From the NCBI RefSeq assembly GCF_000151665.1, contig NW_013171816.1:1374204-1438203 (forward strand): a stretch of DNA of 64,000 nt, given 5' to 3'. The DNA is from Blastocystis hominis. Taxonomy: Eukaryota; Sar; Bigyra; Opalinata; Blastocystidae. The notes beneath the pieces were generated by a model, which saw only the letters and a program-made list of their open reading frames with translations, was not told the DNA's origin and did no database searches. Positions 36,292-47,478 of the stretch are shown here, piece after piece; positions within the stretch are counted from its first letter, which is position 1; every line of letters starts with the position of its first letter. The translations under genes were made by a program, and so were the position numbers.

Positions 36292-39023
36292 TTACTTCTT
36301 TCTCTTCTTAACATCCACCATCAAATCAATCATATCATTGGTCACATCCACATCTTCGTTCGGAATCATCGGCAGCGACTTCAGATCAATTCGCAGACCC
36401 ACCATCGATTCATTCAATGCATCGACCTTCGCCTTATCCTGATACGACGGCATGAGCGAGATGAAATAGTTCGCCTTCTCCTTCCGCTTGCTCAGCACTC
36501 CAGCAGCCACCAAACCTTCCACATTGTTCCGCACCATCTGCGTGTTCACCGTAAACGGATACACGATCTTCTTGCTCTCCACCGCGCTTCGCGTCATCTC
36601 CATGCACTTCAGCAGCAGTACCGTCAGATCGACTTCCTCCGCAGCGGATCCGGGCACCAGATTCTGGATGGCCTCCGTCACGATCGTCAGCGAATCGACC
36701 AGCGGCGCCACCAGCGACACGCAGAAGTGCACGTAGCTCTCCTCGCTCGCGGGGTAGCTCACTAAATCGTCGCGCAGCACCAAGATATTGCGCGCAATGA
36801 GCGACTCCATCGCGGGCGCGCTCGTGACTTGGTTGAAGGGAATGTGGGCTCCAATGATTCGACACATCAGATCGACCACCGGAACCACGTCAACTAAACT
36901 CAACTCCGACCGGTCCGCCTGGATCTGCAGCGACTTGATCACGTACAGCACCGTGGCGTCCGCGAGGAAGTGGTGCAGCAAGCAGTTACGATAGTAGAAA
37001 AAGGTAATCTGCTCGGCAATGCCCTGCTTCGCTCGGTAGTTGTGCCCCTCCACGTCCACCAGGTTCGGGAAATTCCGGACGAATTGGTGCAGCATGCCCA
37101 CCGACCAGGCGCTGTAGCCTTCCAACGCTCGCGCCTTGCGAAGCCAGCTTCGGATCGTGTCGATCCGCACCGACATCTCCGCTTCGGACACCCACTCGCC
37201 CGCGGGGAACTCCATGAACGCCGTCGCGACCAGCGTCGACACGGTCACCACGCTATTCGCGCGCATGGCTTGACAGACGTGGGCTCCCACATATTTGACC
37301 TCGTGCCGGACGTCGAGCGTGGAGTCCTCCTTCTCCATCTTCTGCAGCAGCTCTTGCAGCAGCATGGGGGTTCCCAGCGTGACGTAGGCGTTGCCGCAGT
37401 CCATCGAGAGAATGCTGGCGGCGTTCTTCAGCAGCGCAGAGAGCGACTCCTTGTGCTTCTTTCCGCCCATCATGTACTTCACGTACGAGTTCAGATCGGG
37501 GCAGTGCTCGTAGTCCACGGCGATGGGCACCAGCAGCACGTCCTTCAGTCTGCCGGTCTTTACGGCCTCCAGAATCACGTTAAGCAGGCCGTACTTGGGC
37601 GGGAGGATGGTTCCGTCGCGCGATCGCCCGCCTTCGATGAAGAATTCCAGCGTGGATCCCGACTTCAGCACCTCTTCGAGATAGCCTTCCAGCACGGCGC
37701 GATAGAGCGTGTCGTCGCCGAGCGAGCGGCGCATGAAGAAGGCTCCCGAGTAGCGGAACAGCGCGCCCACGACGGGGATGTTGAGGTTGTCTCCGGCGGC
37801 AATGACGGGGATCGGGAGGTCGTACAGCGCGGAAATGTACGACAAGACGAGGTAGTCGATGTGGCTCTTGTGCGTGGGGAGGTACACCACGCCCACGCCC
37901 TTTCCCAGCTTCTCGAGCTGCTTGTGGAACACGTCCAGGCCGTGCTTGTCCACGTAGACTTTGCGCATCATGGTGCGGAAGACGAAGGAGAGGATCAGAT
38001 AGAACACGCGGAGCACCCAGTCGGTCTGGCGGCACGCCATGCGGTTCACAATGTCGTGCGCGTACTTCAGAACGGACTCGCGCTTCTGGGGGTGCTCGGC
38101 GTCGTTCACCAGACGGTCGACTTCCTTGGAGATGTGTTGGTTCTTGAGCACCTCCTCGTTGCTCACGATCGGCTTCAGAACCACGTGGATGCGCGTCATC
38201 ACCAAGACGTCCACGCAGAACGAGCGGATCCAGCAGAGCGGACGGTGGTCGAAGATCCAGGTGATCGGCTTCAGAATGGAGGAAATCACCCAGGGGAAGT
38301 GCAGCTGCGTCTGCTTCATCACATCTTCGTATTCTGGGTTCCCACGCGCGTTCAAAGACGACTTCTGCAGGAACTGCATTTCTCTCTCGCTGGCCTCGTC
38401 GTACTCCTGTGGATAGGGAGACGCGCTATCCTTAGGAAGAGGAGTCATGTATTCGGAAGCGACCGGTGTGAAGAAGTTTTTAACACTCGGACTCTAGGCA
38501 TGAGCAGACAACACTACCAATACGCGGCGCAAACTAGGGCGAGAGCTGTTCTCCTCCGAGTTCATCACACTCTCCGAATCCCGAGCCTCCGAGAGATTCA
38601 TATCTACACAATGACCGCTACACATGGCAAGCTACTGAAGTAGAGGTCGTTGCTATTCACAGAGTTCTGCTTTCGCAGCTTCTTGCGTCTCTCCTTCACA
38701 GCACCAGCCAGATTTGTAGAACTTCCTCCTCTGCGCATCCCCGGGGCTGGTTCTTTAGGGTCCTTTTCATCCTTAACAGATTGAGTTTTCTTGGGAACAA
38801 AACGGTCAAAATAGCTCAGGATATAGTCAGTAAATGTCGCCGCCTCTGCTATTTTTCCCTGAGAGCGCTTTTCCTTGAAGCGAATAAATTCGATAGCAAA
38901 AAAAGCTAAGGCACCTAAAATAGAAGTAACAAGCACCGAAGCCCAAGAGCCAGGAAAGAGATTAATCATTTTGTAGAATTCAGAAACACGACCGCCGAAA
39001 AACGAGCCGATTTTGGGCAGCAT
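36292..39023 (-). CDS. PlsB/GPAT1-type glycerol-3-phosphate acyltransferase
   Basis: About 889 residues. Acyltransferase motifs: I, LPTHKSHIDYLVLSY (HxxxxD); II, GALFRYSGAFFMRR; III, EFFIEGGRSRDG; IV, VLLVPIAVDYEH. Distal FFYYRNCLLHHF is shared with PlsB/GPAT. The N-terminal 140 residues carry a membrane helix (ASVLVTSILGALAFFAIEF); they join the enzyme through a 32-nt intron (38604-38635) and a 30-nt intron (38494-38523), both frame-correct. Without the first intron there would be two genes 2 nt apart, which I think less likely. It acylates glycerol-3-phosphate, or dihydroxyacetone phosphate if GNPAT-like, as the first step of glycerolipid synthesis. Confidence 0.85.
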
Positions 39024-39078
39024 GTTCTAAAAATGGAAAATGCGATATTCTGCAGGTGAGAGAAACGATATTCATTGT

Positions 39079-39086
39079 AACAAACA
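39079..39086 (-). terminator. TGTTTGTT 3'-end motif (peroxiredoxin)
   Basis: Exact octamer on the minus strand, 21 nt after the peroxiredoxin stop. Confidence 0.75.
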
Positions 39087-39107
39087 AAACTACACGATTC
39101 TATAGTC

Positions 39108-39719
39108 TTACTTCTTCAAGTTGACCAGGAACTTAGAAATACCGGCATTGGTGGGGGCAATAGTGGTCTGTCCCTCATGCCAGTTCGCAGGGCACACTTC
39201 TCCATGCTCGTCACTGAACTGGAGTCCCTTAATCACACGAATGGTCTCATCCACATTACGACCCACACCGTTATCGTTAATGTAGATGTGGCGGATCTTG
39301 CGGTTAGGATCGATCAAGAACAGTCCACGGAAGGCCTGAGCGTAATCCAGACCGGACTTGTCCTCGTTGTATACTCCGTAAGCCTTCATGGTCTCGCGGG
39401 TGACATCCGAGAGCAGAGGGATGTTGATCAGACCACCGAGTCCACCCTCCGAGCGAGCAGCCTTGAGCCAGCTAAGGTGAGTGTAAGGAGAGTCTCCAGA
39501 AATTCCGAGAACCACGGCATTCACAGCAGCCAGCTTCTCCGCAGCATCATTGTAAGCGAAGATCTCAGTAGGGCACACGAAAGTCCAATCCATGGGGTAG
39601 AACAGAAGGATTACCCACTTTCCCTTGTAGTTATCCAGAGTAACCTTCTCAATAGTCTCGGTTCCCTGAGCTCCGTTCAGGCAGAAATCAGGAGCAGTTT
39701 GACGAATAGTAACGGGCAT
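39108..39719 (-). CDS. Typical 2-Cys peroxiredoxin
   Basis: 203 residues, intronless. Peroxidatic Cys in FYPMDWTFVCPTEI, resolving Cys in GEVCPANWHEG, and the catalytic Arg in LLSDVTRETMKAYGV. It reduces peroxides using thioredoxin-type donors. The GGLGG element is present, but the C-terminal YF motif is missing (ends FLVNLKK), so the enzyme should be less prone to overoxidation. No targeting peptide; cytosolic. Confidence 0.96.
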   Translation of the reverse strand: MPVTIRQTAPDFCLNGAQGTETIEKVTLDNYKGKWVILLFYPMDWTFVCPTEIFAYNDAAEKLAAVNAVVLGISGDSPYTHLSWLKAARSEGGLGGLINIPLLSDVTRETMKAYGVYNEDKSGLDYAQAFRGLFLIDPNRKIRHIYINDNGVGRNVDETIRVIKGLQFSDEHGEVCPANWHEGQTTIAPTNAGISKFLVNLKK

Positions 39720-39783
39720 ATTACAAAGTAGTTATTAAAAAAAGAATGAGATTTTGAAAAGATCTTTCCTTCTATTGATAGCA

Positions 39784-39921
39784 ATGGATTTTTTCCAAAG
39801 TTCGATCGCCAAAAATAATAAAATCCCCGTTAAGGCTTTTGTCCATGCCCCTCAAATGGATACCATTGATTCATCCCTGTATCCCGATTTCCAAGGGGTG
39901 ATTTTCCCTCGTTCCTTCTGA
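39784..39921 (+). other. Possible 45-codon small ORF upstream of eL41
   Basis: ATG to TGA, with natural composition (IAKNNKIPVKAFVHAPQ). A donor at the end (GTGATTTTCC) and two acceptors could extend it with a hydrophobic end up to the eL41 start. No family recognised. It lies in the 280 bp between peroxiredoxin and eL41. Confidence 0.25.
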
Positions 39922-39998
39922 TCAGAATTGTATTCAAAGGAATCAAGTATATTACTGTTGGATATGTCTTTTGGGGAGTGTGCTAATGGTGCCGTAGA

Positions 39999-40076
39999 AT
40001 GAGAGCTAAGTGGGCTAAGAAGCGTATGCGACGTCTGAGACGTAAGAGAAGACAGATGAGAGCTCGTGCTAAGTAA
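39999..40076 (+). CDS. RPL41: Ribosomal protein eL41 (25 residues)
   Basis: MRAKWAKKRMRRLRRKRR, then QMRARAK and TAA: the complete, nearly invariant eL41 peptide of the large ribosomal subunit, 17 of 25 residues Lys or Arg. A TAG two nt before the ATG closes the upstream frame. The TTTTTGTTTG stretch after it probably serves as its 3' signal. Confidence 0.95.
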   Translation: MRAKWAKKRMRRLRRKRRQMRARAK

Positions 40077-40204
40077 TCTTTGAGTACAGTCTGTTGTTTT
40101 TGTTTGAAAGAGTTCGCATTGTTTTTCTTTTCTGTGAGACAGGCACGGAACGAGGTTCTACCACAAACAATCAAAACAACAACAAGAAGCTTATAAAACT
40201 AGAC

Positions 40205-41595
40205 TTATGCGTCGGTGAGAGCAGCCACACCAGGAAGAATCTTTCCCTCCAGCACCTCCAGAGAAGCACCGCCTCCAGTAGAAATGTGGGTAATCTTATC
40301 AGCAACACCCGACTTGTTGATGGCCGACACAGAGTCACCTCCTCCAACAATCGTGATGGCTCCCTTGTCAGAACGCTCGGCCAGGGTCTTGGCGATGGCC
40401 ATGGTTCCAGCAGCGAAGTTCTTCTGCTCGAAGATACCCATGGGTCCGTTCCAGACGATGGTGTTGGCATCCTGCAAGCAGTCCTGGAACATCTTGATGG
40501 TCTTGGGACCCACATCCGCTCCCAAGAAGCCGTCAGGGATCGCGTTCACGTCCACGGTCTTGATCACGCTCTGCTTATCCAGCGAGTCCGTAATGACGGT
40601 ATCCACGGGCAGCATGAACTGAATGCCCTTGGCCTTGGCCTTGTCCATCAGCTTCAGAGCCAGATCCAGCTGGTCGTTCTCCACGATGCTGTTACCGATG
40701 TTCTTGCCCATCGCCTTGTAGAAGGTGAACATCATTCCGCCTCCCACCAGCAGCTTGTCGCACTTGTCAATCAGCGACTCCAGCACGGGCAGCTTGGTCG
40801 ACACCTTCGCGCCTCCCACAATGGCGGCCAGAGGACGCTTGGGGTTGTCGATGGCGCCGTACAGGAACTGCAGCTCCTTGTCCATCAGCAGACCGGACAG
40901 GTTCACGGAGGTGTGAGCCGTCACACCCACAGTGGAGGCGTGCGCACGGTGAGCAGTGCCGAACGCATCGTTCACGTAGATATCGGGGTGAATGCAGTCA
41001 ACCAGCTGCTGCACGAACTCGGGCTTGTTCTTCGTTTCGCCAGGGTTGAAACGCACGTTCTCCAGCAGAACGATGTCGCCGTTCTTCATGTTGCTCACGG
41101 CGTTCTTCACGCTGTCGCCAACGACCTCGTCCACCTTCACGACCTTCTTTCCAACCAGCTCCGAGAGACGAGCGGCCACCTACACAGTATTACTTCGCCC
41201 TGTCAATATCTACGGGATCCAAGGTCAGCTTTGGGTCGGGACCCTTGGGCTTGCCCAAGTGAGTCACCAGAACCACCTTCGCACCTTGCTGCGTAAGGAG
41301 CTATCCCTCAGTCATGAGAACAAAAACGTACGTTAACGGTGGGGAGGGCCTTCACAATACGGGTATCATCGGTGATAGTACGCTTTCCGTCCTTGGAAAG
41401 AGGGACGTTGAAATCCACTCTCACGAAAACAGTCTTTCCCTACGAGTCAGCACATCCTCCAGCCTCATACAGCGATATTATGGGTTTTTGTGTAGGCAGC
41501 CACTCCAAGTTTACTAACAGTACGAGATGTAGAGAAAAGTCTCTTCGACAAGGCACTCTATGTATTAGTACAGGAAGCGTACCAAATACCAGCAT
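40205..41595 (-). CDS. Phosphoglycerate kinase with N-terminal organelle-targeting extension
   Basis: 420 residues. PGK marks: [48 protein letters not shown] and the C-terminal GGGDSVSA. It forms ATP and 3-phosphoglycerate from 1,3-bisphosphoglycerate. Four introns: 41180-41213, 41301-41331, 41440-41470, 41558-41589. Exon 1 codes only for Met-Leu; exon 2 gives a basic, Ser-rich, acid-free leader ([18 protein letters not shown]) before the core, a classic mitochondrial presequence. Stramenopiles are known to run the lower half of glycolysis in mitochondria, and the leader fits that. Convergent to eL41. Confidence 0.95.
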
Positions 41596-41787
41596 GATTA
41601 TTAAAGGATTTATGGCAAACGCTAAAGAAGGTCGTGCAAATGATTGGATAATTGATTCTGGAAGGACGACATACAACCCCCATTGATTCTAGAAACGCCG
41701 TTTTGCAGAATCTTGCAATGCAGCAATAACACTACCTTCGGAAATGTGTTGACGAACCATGTTTTCGTGTTTTCATATAGTGTTTTG

Positions 41788-43020
41788 ATGGCTACCGAAT
41801 TGCATACTCAAAATGAGAAAACACCCACAATGCGAGGAATGGACATGATTGTGGATATCACTAGTAATCTTTTCAAGGTCGTGGTTCTCATTATCCACTA
41901 TTTGTTCTCCTCGGTGATCCAACAATTACGAGAAATACGTCGCATACACCAAACCTATGTCTTTGTTTTCGACTTTGACGATACCATTTAGAATGACAAG
42001 ATTCAGAGTATCTACAATCAACAACGGTTCTTAAGGCAGTGCTCGTGCGAGCAGGCGGGGAATCCTCTGTACAAGCAGTACATCATCCCCTCTGCCAGTC
42101 CGGATGCTGTCACCAAATATGGAATGTGGCTAGGAGCACAGATTTGCATCTATGTAGAGGTTTTGCTCTGTGTACATATAGGATAATAAGGATCGCATCA
42201 AGACGTTGACTGATTTGGACTATCATAGCAGCAAGAAATACGTCTTCTTTCCATCCATCGGCCTCGTTCGGAGTGATGATACAAAGCGCACCGTTGTGGA
42301 GAACCACTACCCATTTACTATCGACATCAAGGAGTATTGCTCGTCAGCTTTCTCTGTTTTTCGAGAACTCTGCGGCATTCCTGCTTCTCTCATATTACAA
42401 AGCATGGAAAGCGATTGGGTGATCGGAATGGACTCCATCCCCAAGTATTGTGTCATCGTTGATGTGAGTCGCAAAGAGAAGAATAGGCTCCTCTTCTTGC
42501 TTCGATCGTTTATTACAGTATTCATTCCAGTACGACTGGATTACCGTCTAGTATCGCTATTTTCACGAGGCATTCTTTTTCCCTCAGTTTTGCTGTGTGT
42601 TTCGCGTGCGTGTTAAGAAGCTGCACCTGGTGCGGTATGGATGTATCATACGAACTCTGATTCCATCCGATAAGAATATAATGAGGTACGCGGTTTTTGG
42701 CATGGAATTGAAGGGCAGAACCTCCCTCACAATCACTTCAGACTCGGTTCTTCCATATACCATTCATGATATCTGTAACATAGACAAGGAAACAATCGAG
42801 AAAGTGTTTAATGAGCTGGAAGAAAGTCTTCTATCACTAAGTCTTCTGCGATGCACGAATTACTCGATCCGATTCACCGTGATCCATGATAGAAAAAACT
42901 CTTTGATTGTTGAAGTGTGCAATGTACTAACTGCAGAATCTAGATTGATGCTATTCTACCAAAACGAAGACACCTACAAAATCAAGTTACAGAGGAAAAT
43001 TTTTGAATTTCTTATTGGTT
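41788..43020 (+). CDS. Unknown protein with N-terminal membrane helix
   Basis: Not recognised. About 375 residues, with one hydrophobic segment near the start (NLFKVVVLIIHYLFSSVI) and a mixed alpha/beta body containing KKYVFFPSIGLVRSDD and ELKGRTSLTITSDS. Introns: 41959-41991 (33 nt, frame-preserving, hides an in-frame TAG), 42154-42181 (28 nt) and 42518-42551 (34 nt; a pair of longer introns is an alternative here). An encoded TAG lies at 43029-43031, but T43020 at codon position 1 is followed by 4 nt and TGTTTAGT, so a polyadenylation-made stop nine bases earlier is possible. Confidence 0.65.
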
Positions 43021-43287
43021 ATTCTGTTTAGTCGAAAACAATAATATGATTCTGAGGCAAAAACAGAACCAGTAGGACACACATGGAGAGAGTTTTCGGA
43101 AAATGGAACAAATGCACGTTCTACGATTCGAAAATGGTATATTATGCTTAACCTGGAATATATTCACATCGCGGAGCTTCTATTAAGTACGGCAATGCGT
43201 AAATATGCTCATAGTGAGTATTCGATAGAGCGGATCCTTTAGATAGATCGAGGTTCTATACGTTATATATATATAAATCTAAAGGAG

Positions 43288-43646
43288 TCAAACCGTTAGG
43301 AAGGTGTTAAACGTTGAAACCAGTTCGTTGATCTCTTGCACTTTTGTCTGAAACGTTTTCTCATAAACGGTTTTGGAAGAATCCACATAGCTTTGAAGAG
43401 TGGCGATTGACTCTAGTATCTTACAAAACGAGCAGCACATACCACATATGGATTGGACAATTTTCGTGAAATACTCTGGATTACTCACAACACCTAAAGG
43501 ATTCGGCATTGTCTTTAGTTGGGTATTAATGTCATCAATTTTGCTTCTAACCTCTTTCTACCATATAATTCCAAAGAAAAATAATTATAAACGGCTAGAG
43601 CATCGAATTGATTCGCGGATTGCATGGCACTATAGATCGAAGACAT
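43288..43646 (-). CDS. Small helical protein, unknown
   Basis: 107 residues after removing a 35-nt intron (43558-43592). Predicted helices: MSSIYSAMQSANQFDALAKE with VRSKIDDINTQLKTM, a Cys-rich helix (SICGMCCSFCKILESIA) and a final coil (TFQTKVQEINELVSTF). No family recognised; it may be a subunit of a coiled-coil complex. The frame joins neatly across the intron, which argues that it is real. No clear octamer follows. Confidence 0.6.
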
Positions 43647-43780
43647 GATGAGGTTCGTGGAGCACTAAAAATACAATTGAAAATGAGAAGGGAAAAATAG
43701 AAAAAGATTGATAATTGTAAAAACGAAACCGACAATTATTCCAATAGTAGAATATCGTGCTGAAGACTTTTTCAACAGAA

Positions 43781-45232
43781 ATGAATTGTATGCCTGCTGA
43801 TGCATGGGGAGAGATCAAGAACCTCCCCGGAAACGATGTATTTTTTTGTTCTTTCTGTTCATGGATAGCGTTGTGTTGATTGCGGAGCTGAAAACCCAGT
43901 ATGGGCATCTGTTTCGTATGGAACACTTATTTGCTTGAAATGTTCTGGACTCCATCGGGGACTAGGTGTATTTGTTATTGATTTTTCTGACGGAATAGGT
44001 GCATCTGAGTTATGTTCGCTCCGTGGAGATGGATTCTTGGTCCGATGCAGAGATCAAGTCCATGAAGGTTGGAGGAAATCAACGTCTTTTAGATTTTTTT
44101 GAAAAACATAATATTAGTCAGAATGCTTCGATATCTGTCAAGTATAAGACTGCAACTGCCGAACTCTATCGTTCTATGTTTGTGTGAAGTCTGCCTGCTA
44201 TATATATAGAATCAAAGCGCTCGTTGATGGGACCGAAGTTCCAGAAGACAAGGCTTTAGAGGAAGATGAGTCCAACAAAAATCTGGTATTACAAACGTTC
44301 TTTTTGTTTATGGCCTTAACCATAGTCGTGAGTCAGGCGAATCTGCCATTGAGCAAGATAAACGTCTTCGGAAAGAGGCAGAGGAGCGATTGGCAGCCAA
44401 GTTTGGGAATAACATTGAATTCCGTGGAATCACGAATTCTCCGGCTGTTGAGGCAAAGGCAAACGATTCTGATGAATCGGAATATAGCGAAGAATCCGAG
44501 TCTGAGAGTGATGAATCGGAATATAGCGAGGAATCGGAATCGGAATCGGAATCGGAATCGGAATCGGAATCGGAATCGGAATCGGAATCGGAATCGGAAT
44601 CAGAATCGGAGAGTGAAGGTGATGAATCGAACTCGAAGAAGGAGGGAAAAGGGAAGAGAAGTCTTGAGCGGATGAAGAAGAATTGGCAAGATAGCGAGGC
44701 TTCGCGTGTGGCGAAGGATGTGGGCAGCGAAGTGGTGAACTTCGTCCGCAAGACGGGAATCACGGAGAAGACCAAGAAGGGAATGCAGCTGCTGCAGAAG
44801 AAACTGCAGGAAGAAAAGGAGAAGCAGAAGGGAAAGGATGCGAAGGAACTAGCGAAGGAGAGCTGGGGCTGGCTGGCTTCGAAGACGAAAACGGCTTGGA
44901 AGAAGACGCTGGATGGAACAAAGAATTACATCAAGGATTTGAATGATGAGTTCGGTCCGAAGAAGCGAAAGGAGGAGGAGGGAGACAGCAGCAGTGATTC
45001 GGATGAGTCCGATTCGAGCTACTATTCGTATTATTCTGACGAAACGGAAGAATCGGAGGAAGAGAAAAAGGAGAAAGCAAAGGAAACGGCGGAAGTGAAT
45101 CAAGAAGTAGCAGTAGAAGAACCTATGAACCAAGAAGTAGCAGTGGAAGAAGAGCCTATGAACCAAGAAGTAGCAGTAGAAGAACCTATGAATCAGGAAG
45201 TAGCAGTAGAAGAAGACCCTAATGAACCTTAG
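43781..45232 (+). CDS. ArfGAP-domain protein with acidic Ser/Glu repeat tail
   Basis: About 436 residues. The ArfGAP zinc finger reads [20 protein letters not shown], then [12 protein letters not shown] with the arginine finger, [14 protein letters not shown] and [15 protein letters not shown]. It activates GTP hydrolysis on Arf in Golgi vesicle coats. The tail has a (Glu-Ser)n run, a basic stretch resembling amphipathic ArfGAP1 motifs ([20 protein letters not shown]), and four copies of NQEVAVEE. Introns: 43838-43868, 43968-43998, 44178-44209, and about 44286-44332 (47 nt; contains CCTTAAC 12 nt before its end but starts GTATTACA). Confidence 0.92.
44531..44608 (+). repeat. GAATCG hexamer array coding Glu-Ser
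   Basis: About 13 near-perfect GAATCG copies inside the ArfGAP gene; a microsatellite likely to vary in length between isolates. Confidence 0.9.
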
Positions 45233-45239
45233 ATAGTTC

Positions 45240-45247
45240 TGTTTGTT
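45240..45247 (+). terminator. TGTTTGTT 3'-end motif (ArfGAP)
   Basis: Exact octamer 7 nt after the TAG stop; the next gene starts 10 nt further on. Confidence 0.75.
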
Positions 45248-45257
45248 CAACAAAAGA

Positions 45258-47478
45258 ATGCAATCAACTGAACTTATCTCGGACATTAAAAGAATATGTG
45301 ACAAATATGAAAAGAAGCTGCTTTCTCCTCAGATTGCAGGTTTTGGCTAGATTTTAGAATTACCTGTAGAACACTGTTTAAAACAATGCATAGAGGAGAA
45401 AACAAAGAATACTTTACTCCTTTTTGTCAAGGGTCTACAAGAAGCAGATTCTATACAGTATTGCCGTTCTGTTATGAGAGTTCTAAACAATTTTCAATCT
45501 GAATTGTCAAATATCAGTGAGCTAAGTGCTTTTGCTTCTCTTTTACCAAATCTATTTGGACATATTTTGGATCCATTGCTAAACGAAGTTCTAATCTAAA
45601 TATACCTTAATCCTAGGACTTCTATGATCATCTGATAAACCTTCTTCAATGTAGAAGCAATACAATCCTCTCTGGAGATATAACCATTCAAACTGACGAG
45701 GATACTTTAGTACGCACCCTCTTTTCACACCTCTCCCTTTCACTTCGTTTTTCCATTATTTCTAAATCGATTTCATCTTGTGTACACAGTGGAATAGAAT
45801 AGTCTCATTTAGGTGCTTTCTTCTTCTGCCGAGCTACGAGATCTTTCTAGCCTAATTCCATGGCTCCAATATCTCTTCGGAGAAGATCTCTTTGTTCTCC
45901 ACAATCTCCATTACGAATTCGATGTTTTCTTTCGTCACCTCGAGTGTTCCTTCTTTGAATCCCACATTCTTGAAGTGGCTCGATCCTATCCGCATTTCAA
46001 CCTCCCTCCCAACCTTCGATTAACCCAAGTCTATTGCGACGATCGCTATGTTCGCCATCTGGACGAGGTCGTCGCATCCTGCAAAGATGACAAGGAAATC
46101 ATGGAGCTTTTTGCCCACATCATCTTCGTAGTTTCCTTTCACGATCACTGAATAATAGGTTTGTGAAGCGGCGGGATTGGAAGTGAAGCAGATCTCCATG
46201 CTATTGCAGCCGCTTTGTGAACGAATTCGAAAGCGAGAGGATTGGGTGAACGCGATGTTTCTGGTGATGGCAAGCGAAATGAATGTACTTCTCCGCTCTT
46301 TTTGTTATTTCCGAGGAAATGCTGACGAATCCAAGACCGTATGCCGATGAAAGCAGTGAGTGGACATTCGATCGATTTTGGAATCCGGGGCAGACGAAAA
46401 AGAAGAAAATGGATTATTTCGGGTTTTTCGTTTTGATCGCCGGAGATGTGAACGCGTTCGTGAACGTGGTGAGCGATTTCTTCACCAAGCAATTGCTCTT
46501 CGAAACGGAAGAAGCTGAAAACGCTTTAATGTTCGTTCTTTTTTCTCTCTCTCTTTCTTATTCGCATAGAATGGAAAAACTCATGCTTTTTGTCATTCGA
46601 AAACTCGGAAGAACCGAATCCAATCGCCTTGTGGGCATGGTAAAACATCAAAACTTTGGTCAATCCAAGCTGCGCGATCTTCGAATTTCCCGATCCTTCA
46701 ATTCTTCCTTCCACAACAAAGTCAAAGCTCCCTTTCGCTATTCTTGCTCTGTTATTTCCCGCGGTTGTTGGACGCTTCCATCGAGTCAAATCATCTCGCT
46801 TCCGCCCGCCGTCGTGTCCCAGCAAAACCAACTGCAGCGGTTTTTTAAGAAAGCGTATCGCAACCGGCATCTCAACACGATTGCGAACGAAGGAAGCGTT
46901 CAACTCACAGTGACGTTGAGAGGCGAATCGCGAAGAATGGAACTTTCGATTATGGAGTTCGTTCTTTTCAACGAAATTTCGAAGAATCGTAGCTTGCTTT
47001 TTGATTGAATTGTGTTTTTAACGCATAGGAATCTGGACGACGGCGCAACTCAGCGAAAAGGTGGGAATTTCCGTGTCGGTGGTGTTAAAACTCCTGTATG
47101 GATTGATCGAACGGCAGTTAGTGATTTGTGTGAATGCAAATCCGCTGCAATATCGCCATGTGTTGTTCTGGGGAGAGAAAGGATTGTCGATCGAGACGAA
47201 TCGAGTGGAGGAAGACGAACTGTTGCATGATTTGCTGCGATATGAGCGATTTGTGATCGATATGCTGAACATCAATTTGAATTTCTCGGAGAAGCAGCTG
47301 TTTCTGCGATTGAAGCTGTTTCTGCAGGGAAATAATAAATGTAAGGACTGAGATTGGATTTGGGAGTGTGTAGTTGTGTATGGAGAGAAGGAATTCCATT
47401 TGTTGATTGAAGAGATGAAGCGGAAAGATGTACTATACGAGGAGGATTCAGTGCTGAAACTGCGCCACTATTTTGGTT
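45258..47478 (+). CDS. APC2: Anaphase-promoting complex subunit 2 (cullin-like)
   Basis: About 652 residues. The cullin C-terminal part (QLTVTLRGESRRMELSIMEF) is followed by the APC2 winged helix (TTAQLSEKVGISVSVVLKLL, GLIERQLVI) and the end FHLLIEEMKRKDVLYEED. APC2 is the scaffold that holds the RING subunit APC11 in the cell-cycle E3 ligase. Eight introns: 45340-45369, 45588-45616, 45782-45812, 46128-46158, 46285-46315, 46531-46569, 46989-47028, 47341-47373. There is no stop before the frame enters the convergent gene; T47478 at codon position 1 lies 4 nt before TGTTTGTT, so the end is made by poly(A) (...LRHYFG*). Confidence 0.8.

Noticed and set aside
41989-41991. In-frame TAG as evidence for stop-codon reassignment
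   Set aside because: It is the last triplet of a 33-nt GT-AG intron; removing it keeps the frame. Other genes use TAG normally.
44531-44608. CRISPR-like or satellite array
   Set aside because: It is a coding hexamer microsatellite (Glu-Ser) without spacers.
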